Assembly: GCF_042666875.1 (NCBI RefSeq)
Contig: NZ_JBHTCX010000002.1
Span: 372,001 to 436,000, forward strand
Length of the DNA stretch: 64,000 bases
Direction: 5' to 3'
Source of the DNA: Brachybacterium sp042666875
GTDB taxonomy: Bacteria; Actinomycetota; Actinomycetes; Actinomycetales; Dermabacteraceae
A program made the translations under genes and the position numbers. How positions within the stretch are numbered: position 1 is the stretch's first letter; each line of letters opens with the position of its first letter. Shown piece after piece: positions 58,009 to 64,000 of this stretch. The notes under the pieces were generated by a model. It was not told the DNA's origin, searched no databases, and saw only the letters and a program-made list of their open reading frames with translations.

Positions 58009-59448
58009 ATGGCTGATGTGATTGTCGGGCGCTTCGCGCTGATCGACCTGATCGCCAAGGGCGGTTCGGGGTCCGTCTGGCGCGCCTGGGATTCGAAGAC
58101 CCAGGAGCTGTGCGCGGCCAAGGTGCTGCGCCAGCGCGACTCGGCCGACCTCATGCGCTTCGTGCGCGAGAAGGGCGTCACCTTCGACCACCCCCATCTG
58201 CTGACCCCGTACGGCTGGGGCGCCGAGGACGAGCATGTGGTCATCGCGATGCCGCTGGTCTCGGGCGGCACCCTCGAGTCGGTGGTCAAGAAGAAGGGCA
58301 AGCTCGCCGAGCCCGCCGTGGCGGTCATCCTGGACCAGCTGCTGGACGGCCTCTCCCATGTGCACGCCGAGGGCTGGATCCACCGCGACGTGAAGCCCGC
58401 CAACATCATGTTCGAGCCGCGCGGTCGCGCCTTCCCCATCTCGCGTCTGGCGGACTTCGGGATCGCCGTGCATGAGAGCGACGTGCGCTTCACCCACGTG
58501 GGCATGGTCAACGGCACCCCCGGCTACATGGCCCCGGAGCTGTTCTCGATGGCCGAGCCCGCCCCGTCGCACGATCTGTACGCCGCCGGCGTGGTCGCCC
58601 TGGTCGCGCTGAACGGCCCGATCAAGCTGCACGACGGCGCCTTCCGGCCCGACGAGCTCTCCCAGTACCTGCGCGGGGTCACGCCGAAGCTGTCCGCCGT
58701 GATCCGCAGACTGGTCGCCGCGCAGCCGGAGGAGCGCTATACCAGCGCCGACGCCGTGCGCCGCGACCTCCCGCGCGTGCCCCGCGGCTATCCGCTCACG
58801 CACGCCGACGGCACCCCGCTCGAGTTCCAGGACACCCTGGAGCCCCTGCCCGAGAACGCGCCCGGTGCCGCCCGGCCCGAGCGGCCCGCCCCGCAGGTCG
58901 CGGCCTCCTCCATGGAGGCGATCCGCGCCGGCCGGGTCCAGCAGGGCTTCTCCTCCGGCTCGGCGTCCCCGCAGACCGGACCGCGGGGAGCGGGCGCTCA
59001 CGGCACCCCGCCCCAGTCGCAGCGCGGACCGCAGCCGCAGCGCGGAGCCCAGCAGCACACGCCGCCCGGACACGGGCCGCAGGGGGCACCACAGAGCACT
59101 CGCCAGGGCACCGTCTCCTCCCCGGCGCGCACGGCCACCGGGACCACCACGGCCACGGGCACGGCCACCGGGCCCGGCGGCACCAACCGCAGCACCCTGC
59201 TCGCGGTCGGCCTCGGCGTCGCCGCGGCGGTGATCCTCGGGGTCATCGTGGCGGTCACGCTGGTGGTGGTCTTCCGTCCCGACGGTGGTGCCGCCGCCCC
59301 GGTCAGCGACATCGACTCCGCCTTCGCCGAGGTCGAACCCGGCCAGGAGTGCCTCGCCGAGGACGAAGGCGTCATCGCCATGACGGCCGACGGCGCCTAC
59401 CTCTCCTGCACGCAGGCCGACGACGGCGACGGGTACGTCTTCACCTGA
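58009..59448 (+). CDS. Serine/threonine protein kinase, PknB-like, membrane-anchored
   Basis: A 479-residue Hanks-type kinase. The catalytic domain (about 1-265) has the Gly-loop AKGGSGSVW, Lys38, the catalytic loop HRDVKPAN (Asp127), DFG at 149-151 and MAPELF. A Gln/Pro/Gly-rich linker (about 285-390) leads to one membrane helix (about 397-425) and a short extracytoplasmic tail with two cysteines (GQECLAED and YLSCTQ), possibly a disulfide. PASTA domains are absent, so peptidoglycan sensing of the PknB kind is unlikely. The start is ATG 58009. The divergent small membrane protein and lipoprotein are plausible partners. Confidence 0.92.
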   Translation: MADVIVGRFALIDLIAKGGSGSVWRAWDSKTQELCAAKVLRQRDSADLMRFVREKGVTFDHPHLLTPYGWGAEDEHVVIAMPLVSGGTLESVVKKKGKLAEPAVAVILDQLLDGLSHVHAEGWIHRDVKPANIMFEPRGRAFPISRLADFGIAVHESDVRFTHVGMVNGTPGYMAPELFSMAEPAPSHDLYAAGVVALVALNGPIKLHDGAFRPDELSQYLRGVTPKLSAVIRRLVAAQPEERYTSADAVRRDLPRVPRGYPLTHADGTPLEFQDTLEPLPENAPGAARPERPAPQVAASSMEAIRAGRVQQGFSSGSASPQTGPRGAGAHGTPPQSQRGPQPQRGAQQHTPPGHGPQGAPQSTRQGTVSSPARTATGTTTATGTATGPGGTNRSTLLAVGLGVAAAVILGVIVAVTLVVVFRPDGGAAAPVSDIDSAFAEVEPGQECLAEDEGVIAMTADGAYLSCTQADDGDGYVFT

Positions 59449-59469
59449 GGCGCGGCCGGCCGGCCGCTC

Positions 59470-61092
59470 TCAGCCGGCGGCGACCGTGGTGACGTCGAGC
59501 GACTGCACGAGGGCCTCGCGTCGCGGATCGGTCAGCAGATCGATCCGCACCGAGGGCGCACCGTCGTAGGCGCCGCGCAGAGTCCAGCGCAGCTGGGCAC
59601 GGCTGAGCACCGTGGCGTTGTCCGGTCGCAGCAGCTCCAGGGCGCTGTGGTCCAGGCCGGCTGCGGCCAGGGCCGCCTCCAGGCGCCGGCGGCGCTCGGC
59701 GCGGGTGCTGTCGAGGTCCATGTTCCCGGCGAACCAGATATCCGCCGTATCCGTCGTGTCCGCCGCGTCCGCGGCAGCGGCGTCGCCGGTGCGCAGCCAG
59801 TCCACCGCGGCGGCGGCCGCCCGGAGGGTCTGGCGCGAGGCGGTCTTCCGCGGCGGGGCGAGCAGCTCCGGGAGCTCGCGCTGCAGCAGGCGCAGGGCCT
59901 GCATCGACAACGGCGTGGCCGGGGCGTACTTGCTGTTGGCCAGCGCCACGACGCCGACGCCGGAGGCGCGGTGCCACACCATGAACGAGCCGTAGCCGGG
60001 GTAGCCGCCGGAGTGGGAGATGACCTCACCGAGGTCGGGGAACTGCTCGACGACGAGGCCGAGCCCGTAGCCGCGCACCCGGTCGAAACCGGGGGAGCGT
60101 CCATCCTCCCCGGCGGGCAGGGGCGCCAGCGGCTGGTGGCGCTGGAGCTGCTGCATCTCGCGGCGGGAGGCGGCCGAGAGCGGGGGTGCGGCCGGCTCCC
60201 CGGCCGGGGTGGCCTCGCCCGGGGCGTCGGCCGCGGCCAGGAAGCGCACCCAGGTCGCCACGTCGTCGACCGTGGAGAACAGGCCGGCCATCGCGCCGTA
60301 CACGCCGGGGGAGTCCAGCGGCACGGGCTCGAAGCGGGTGGCGTCGCTGCGGTCGCCGACCCGGTGCCCGGTGGCCAGGCGTCCCGTGTCGATCGAGGCG
60401 GCCTCGAAGGCGGTGTCGGCGAGGCCCAGGGGGTCGAGGAAGCGGCGGCGGATCTCGGTGGTGTAGTCCGAGCCGGTGACCTCGTCGATCACGCGGCCCA
60501 GCAGTGCGTACCCGGTGTTGGAGTATTCGAACCCGGTGCCGGGGCGGTGGACGTGCCCGAGGCCGGCCCGCAGGATCTCTGCGAACTCCTCGCGGGTCAG
60601 GGCCTCCTGGCGGTCGCCCCACGGATTGTCGGTGACCAGGCCCGCGCTCATCGTCAGCAGGTGGCCCACGGTGACCTCCGGGTCGTCGGGACCTGTCTCG
60701 AAGGCCCCGTCGGCCTTGGGGACGTACTGGGCGACGGGATCGTCCAGGCGCAGTCGTCCCTCGTCCCGCAGCGCGAGCACGGTCGCGGCGGTGAACGACT
60801 TGGTCATCGACGCGATCCGGGAGATGGTGCCGCGGTCCATGGGCGCGGAGCCGGGCGCGGGGCGGCCATCGGCCAGCTCCCGGTGCCCGGCCGCGCCGTG
60901 AGCCAGCACGGCCCGGCTGTGGCCGTGCCCGCCGAGGAGCGCCCAGGTGACCCCGGCGGTGCGGTGCCGGGCGACGGCCTCGTCGAACAGGGCGGCGATC
61001 TCTGCGCTGACGTGCTCCGGGACGATGTCGGCAGCGGAGGCGACGGACGGGGTGGCAGCAGCGGAGGCGGAGGCGGGGGAGGCGGCAGGCAT
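59470..61092 (-). CDS. Large serine hydrolase of the class C beta-lactamase fold
   Basis: A 540-residue protein. The catalytic domain (about 35-385) has SMTK (SxxK), YSNTGYALLG (YxN) and HSGGYPGYG (HxG), all intact. About 150 further C-terminal residues form a separate alpha/beta domain seen in some D-aminopeptidase- or esterase-like members. No clear signal peptide: the Ala/Ser-rich N-terminus is weakly hydrophobic. I choose ATG 61092, 5 nt after the SWIM gene stop, over the GTG three codons upstream. It is the third gene of the SNF2-SWIM-hydrolase cluster. Confidence 0.88.
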   Translation of the reverse strand: MPAASPASASAAATPSVASAADIVPEHVSAEIAALFDEAVARHRTAGVTWALLGGHGHSRAVLAHGAAGHRELADGRPAPGSAPMDRGTISRIASMTKSFTAATVLALRDEGRLRLDDPVAQYVPKADGAFETGPDDPEVTVGHLLTMSAGLVTDNPWGDRQEALTREEFAEILRAGLGHVHRPGTGFEYSNTGYALLGRVIDEVTGSDYTTEIRRRFLDPLGLADTAFEAASIDTGRLATGHRVGDRSDATRFEPVPLDSPGVYGAMAGLFSTVDDVATWVRFLAAADAPGEATPAGEPAAPPLSAASRREMQQLQRHQPLAPLPAGEDGRSPGFDRVRGYGLGLVVEQFPDLGEVISHSGGYPGYGSFMVWHRASGVGVVALANSKYAPATPLSMQALRLLQRELPELLAPPRKTASRQTLRAAAAAVDWLRTGDAAAADAADTTDTADIWFAGNMDLDSTRAERRRRLEAALAAAGLDHSALELLRPDNATVLSRAQLRWTLRGAYDGAPSVRIDLLTDPRREALVQSLDVTTVAAG

Positions 61093-61097
61093 GATCC

Positions 61098-61895
61098 TCA
61101 CTCTATGGCCGTGGGCTGGTCGCTCGGGGCGGCGCCGGCGCGGTAGAACGAGGCGATGGCCGCCGCCGGTCCGTCGCCGATCACCTCGGCCAGCAGCGCC
61201 GGGTCCATGCGGGCCGGGTTGAAGCCGGCGCGAGTCGCAGCACCGTCCCCGCCCTCCGGCGTGCCCGGCTCCTCCGGCCCGCTCGCCGAACCAGGACCGC
61301 TCTGGTCCTCGGGTCGTGTCGGCCCCGTCGGCCCCGTCGGCCCCGCCGCCGCGGGGCTCCGCGCGCCGGCCGGGGGGACCAGGTCCTCGAGGGCGAGGCC
61401 GCGCAGGGTCAGCAGCTGCACGGGCCGCTCATCGACCTCCTCGACCAGCACATAGACCAGTGCCGCGACGTGACGGCAGGGTCCCGGCCAGTCCAGGCAG
61501 GAGCAGTCGTGGGAGAGCTCGGAGGCGCCGCGGGGCAGCAGGGACACCTCACAGCGGGCGAGCTCTGCCTCCAGGTCCTGGGGATACTCGCCGCCTGCCA
61601 GGCGCGTCGGTAGGTCCGGGCGGGTGCGGGCGACCTGCACGAAGGCCTCCCGGTCCGCGGGGCTGAACGGAGGGAGGTCCACGCGTGCCTGGTAGAGGTG
61701 ACCGTCGGCGTCGAGGACGTCGCCGCGGGCGATGCCGGTCTCGATGTCCAGCCACTGCACGCGGCCGGCACGGGCGTCCGCCTTGCCGCTGCCGGCACGG
61801 CCCACGCCGAGGATCGTCTCGGCCGCGTCGCGCAGGGCGGCGGCGTGCCAGTTCCTGCCGATCGCGCCGCGGCGCGAGGTCAGTCTGATGCTCAT
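61098..61895 (-). CDS. SWIM zinc-finger protein
   Basis: A 265-residue protein. The SWIM motif CxCx(n)CxH is visible as CSCLDWPGPCRH (about residues 130-141). An N-terminal alpha/beta part (RLTSRRGAIGRNWHAAAL ...) is usual for actinobacterial SWIM proteins encoded beside an SNF2 helicase. A Gly/Pro/Thr linker with GPT repeats precedes the C-terminus. SWIM domains bind DNA or proteins. Start ATG 61895 is 10 bp beyond the SNF2 stop, so the two are co-transcribed and probably act together in DNA transactions. Confidence 0.9.
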   Translation of the reverse strand: MSIRLTSRRGAIGRNWHAAALRDAAETILGVGRAGSGKADARAGRVQWLDIETGIARGDVLDADGHLYQARVDLPPFSPADREAFVQVARTRPDLPTRLAGGEYPQDLEAELARCEVSLLPRGASELSHDCSCLDWPGPCRHVAALVYVLVEEVDERPVQLLTLRGLALEDLVPPAGARSPAAAGPTGPTGPTRPEDQSGPGSASGPEEPGTPEGGDGAATRAGFNPARMDPALLAEVIGDGPAAAIASFYRAGAAPSDQPTAIE

Positions 61896-61905
61896 CGCGG
61901 GGTCC

Positions 61906-64000
61906 TCACGGTCGCTCGCCTCGGTCGGCCAGGTCGGTCCCGTCGCCTCCGTCGGTCCCGTCGGCCGTCCCCAGCTCGTCCCCGCTGAGCGAGAGCATGT
62001 CGGCCAGGGTGTCGTCGTCGAGCGAGGCCAGCCAGTCCTCCCCGGGGCTGATGGTGAGGTCGGCCAGGGTCTGCTTGTCGGTCAGGACGGTGTCGATCTT
62101 CTCCTCGACCGTGCCGGCGCTGACCAGTTTGTGCACGCTGACGTCGCGACGCTGGCCGATGCGGAAGGCACGGTCGGTGGCCTGGTTCTCCACGGCCGGG
62201 TTCCACCAGCGGTCGAGGTGGACGACGTGGTTGGCGGCGGTGAGGGTGAGCCCGGTGCCGCCGGCGCGGAGGCTGAGCAGCATCAGGCCGGGACGGTCGC
62301 GGTGGGCCTGGAACTCGGAGACCATGTCGTCGCGGTCGCGTTTGGAGACCCCGCCGTGGAGGAAGGGCACGTCCAGGCCCAGGTGGGCGAAGCGCTCCTG
62401 CCAGTACGGGACCAGCAGGTGGCCGAAGGTGGTGAACTGCGTGAACAGCAGCACCTTCTCCCCGTCGGCGAAGGCCGTCTCCAGCACGTCGTCGACCAGC
62501 TCGAGCTTCCCGGAGCGGTGCTGCCCCTCGCGCAGCAGGGGCGAGCCGTCCCCGAGGTAGTGGGCCGGATGGTTGCAGACCTGTTTGAGCCGGGTGATGG
62601 TCGAGACCACCAGGGTGCGGCGGGTCTTCTCGTCGGCGTCGCGCAGCTGGTCCAGGAGCTCGTCGACCAGTGCCTGGTACAGCCCGGCCTGCTCGGGCGT
62701 CAGGTTCACCACCCGGGTCAGCTCGCTCTTGTCCGGCAGGTCCTTGATGATCGAGCGGTCCGTCTTCACGCGGCGCATGATGAAGGGGGAGGTGACGAAC
62801 TTCAGCCGGCGCAGGGCCGCCTCGTCGCCCTCCTCCTCGATGGGCTTGGCGATGCGGTCGCGGAAGCTGGTGGCGGTGCCGAGCAGGCCGGGGTTGGCGA
62901 CCTCCATCAGCGAGTGCAGGTCGGCCAGCTTGTTCTCGACGGGGGTGCCGGTCATGGCCAGGCGGTGCGGGGCCTGCAGCGCGCGGGCGGCGCGGGTGAC
63001 CTGCGTGCCCGGGGTCTTCACGTGCTGCGCCTCGTCGAACACGATGCGGTGCCAGGGAACGGCCGAGAGCACCGGCTGGTCGCGGGCCAGCAGCGAGTAG
63101 GTGGTGATGACCAGGTCGAGGTCCGCGGCGCCGGCGACGAAGGACTCATCGCGCACCCGGGTTCCGCCGTGGTGGACGTGGACGGACAGGTGCGGGGCGA
63201 AGGTCGCCGCCTCCCGCTGCCAGGCCCCGACGACGGACATCGGGCACACCAGCAGCGTCGGGCCCACGGTGCCCGCCGCAGGCGCCGGGGCGGTGTCGGG
63301 GGCCGAGGGTGCGTCGTCGGGCCGCAGGGGGCCGGTCCCTTCCCGCTCCCGGCACAGCAGCGCCAGGACCTGCATCGTCTTGCCCAGGCCCATGTCGTCG
63401 GCGAGGATCCCGCCGAGACCGAGCCGGTCCAGCGCCCACAGCCAGTTCAGCCCGTCGAGCTGGTAGGGCCGCAGGGTGGCATCCAGGGTCCGCGGCGCAG
63501 GGTGGGGATAGGCGCCGCTGCCGCCGGGCAGGAGCCGTGCCAGACCCTCGCGGCCGCCGGCCACCAGCGCCTGCACGCCGAAGTCGACGTCGGCCGCCTC
63601 GGGCGAGAGCAGCATGGAGAAGATCTCCATCCACGGCGCCTGCCCGGAGATCTCGGCGGGGGCCGACGGGTCGTCCGCGGGGGGCGGCGGCAGGCTCGGC
63701 GGAGTCCCGGCGGGGCCTGCGGCAGATGCCCGCTGGGCTGCGCCGGCGCTCGGGGGCGTGCCGTCCTCCCGGTTCTGCCGGCGCCGATCGCGGGTGCCGG
63801 CCGTGAAGGCGTCCAGGAAGCGCTCGGCCGCGCGGAGCGTGGTGGGATCCAGCCGCACCCACTTCCCGCGCAGCTGGACCAGCTCCGACTGGGCCTCTCT
63901 GATCTCCTCCATCTCCGCCTCGGTCAGCTCGGTCTCGCCGACGGCCACGCGCCAGCGGAACGTGGCCATGGCGTCCAGGCCGACGCCGGAGGCCTTGCGC
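61906..64000 (-). CDS. SNF2-family DEAD-like helicase, C-terminal part (cut by window edge)
   Basis: Codons continue past ATG 63969 to the right edge without a stop (upstream residues read RKASGVGLDA). SNF2 proteins of this group carry a further N-terminal region, so the true start lies outside. Visible are an FRWRVAVGETELT... LRGKWVRLDP module, the helicase core with Walker A DDMGLGKT, DEAQH, TGTPVENKL, and the C-terminal RecA lobe with LSLRAGGTGLTLTAA and DRWWNPAVENQATDRAFRIGQ. A Pro/Ala-rich loop interrupts the first lobe near 63300. Such ATPases remodel or translocate on DNA; the downstream SWIM gene is a typical companion. Confidence 0.93.
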   Translation of the reverse strand, partial: RKASGVGLDAMATFRWRVAVGETELTEAEMEEIREAQSELVQLRGKWVRLDPTTLRAAERFLDAFTAGTRDRRRQNREDGTPPSAGAAQRASAAGPAGTPPSLPPPPADDPSAPAEISGQAPWMEIFSMLLSPEAADVDFGVQALVAGGREGLARLLPGGSGAYPHPAPRTLDATLRPYQLDGLNWLWALDRLGLGGILADDMGLGKTMQVLALLCREREGTGPLRPDDAPSAPDTAPAPAAGTVGPTLLVCPMSVVGAWQREAATFAPHLSVHVHHGGTRVRDESFVAGAADLDLVITTYSLLARDQPVLSAVPWHRIVFDEAQHVKTPGTQVTRAARALQAPHRLAMTGTPVENKLADLHSLMEVANPGLLGTATSFRDRIAKPIEEEGDEAALRRLKFVTSPFIMRRVKTDRSIIKDLPDKSELTRVVNLTPEQAGLYQALVDELLDQLRDADEKTRRTLVVSTITRLKQVCNHPAHYLGDGSPLLREGQHRSGKLELVDDVLETAFADGEKVLLFTQFTTFGHLLVPYWQERFAHLGLDVPFLHGGVSKRDRDDMVSEFQAHRDRPGLMLLSLRAGGTGLTLTAANHVVHLDRWWNPAVENQATDRAFRIGQRRDVSVHKLVSAGTVEEKIDTVLTDKQTLADLTISPGEDWLASLDDDTLADMLSLSGDELGTADGTDGGDGTDLADRGERP

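Noticed and set aside
61093..61105. TAGAGT 7 nt before ATG 61092, resembling a leaderless promoter
   Set aside because: It lies at the end of the SWIM gene, whose stop is 5 nt before this start; operon read-through explains expression.
1..64000. tRNA or rRNA genes, CRISPR arrays, insertion sequences, prophage or integration sites
   Set aside because: I looked for cloverleaf-type sequences, regular spacer arrays, transposase motifs and integrases and saw none; a tRNAscan or ISfinder run would confirm.

Overview
The window is very GC-rich (about 72 percent by impression), densely packed, and reads as chromosomal DNA of an actinobacterium. Supporting signs are GTG starts, short or absent 5' leaders, a resuscitation-promoting-factor-like protein, a Pkn-type Ser/Thr kinase, a MauE-thioredoxin fusion and a SWIM/SNF2 gene pair. 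Gene content suggests the Dermabacteraceae (Brachybacterium-like), but that is inference without any database comparison. I see no rRNA, tRNA, CRISPR array, insertion sequence or prophage; the window looks like host chromosome with lineage-specific decoration.

Layout. 1-5.3 kb (minus strand): a bacitracin/lantibiotic-immunity-type operon (response regulator, ABC ATPase, permease, sensor kinase cut by the window edge) and a NarL-type two-component pair. 5.5-11.5 kb: two CPBP-type membrane proteins (one apparently active, one that lost its catalytic residues), a Tat-exported GH43 glycosidase, a serine hydrolase and a CNNM/CorC-type transporter. 11.7-26.2 kb: a secreted metallophosphoesterase, PoxB, a glycosyltransferase-like protein plus ManA, a MauE-thioredoxin fusion, an aldehyde dehydrogenase, an M48 protease, an MFS exporter, an SDR and an Rpf-like muralytic protein with a duplicated C-terminal repeat. 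26.4-31.5 kb: divergent MATE and RND exporters. 31.6-37.9 kb: an OmpR-type two-component system, a secreted poly-acidic protein, and an operon of a P-loop protein with an ABC exporter whose own ATP-binding motifs are destroyed. 38-50.3 kb: a helical-repeat protein, small enzymes, dnaB, an acetate-permease operon, an FMN reductase, OsmC, and a stress-type DUF3140/SDR operon. 50.4-64 kb: a nucleobase permease fused to an OHCU-decarboxylase-like domain, a CynX-type MFS protein, hydrolases, a lipoprotein/small membrane protein operon divergent from a Ser/Thr kinase, a beta-lactamase-fold hydrolase, a SWIM protein and an SNF2 helicase that runs off the edge.

The best candidate for something undescribed is 31.6-37.9 kb. 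The acidic-protein gene and the P-loop/pseudo-ABC operon are each preceded by the same composite site: a TGAGAGG(C/A)CTCTCA palindrome joined to three half-sites spaced exactly 11 bp apart, the geometry used by OmpR/PhoP-type regulators. The two-component system lies next to them, so they may form one local regulon with a cell-envelope function.

Other recurrent signals are: eleven start codons with a TANNNT hexamer 6-7 nt upstream (leaderless transcription); two families of palindromic intergenic repeats; three tandem-repeat arrays, each of whose units carries the TGA that ends a gene; low-complexity insertions in response regulators; and a permease-OHCU fusion whose enzymatic domain appears to lack catalytic residues.
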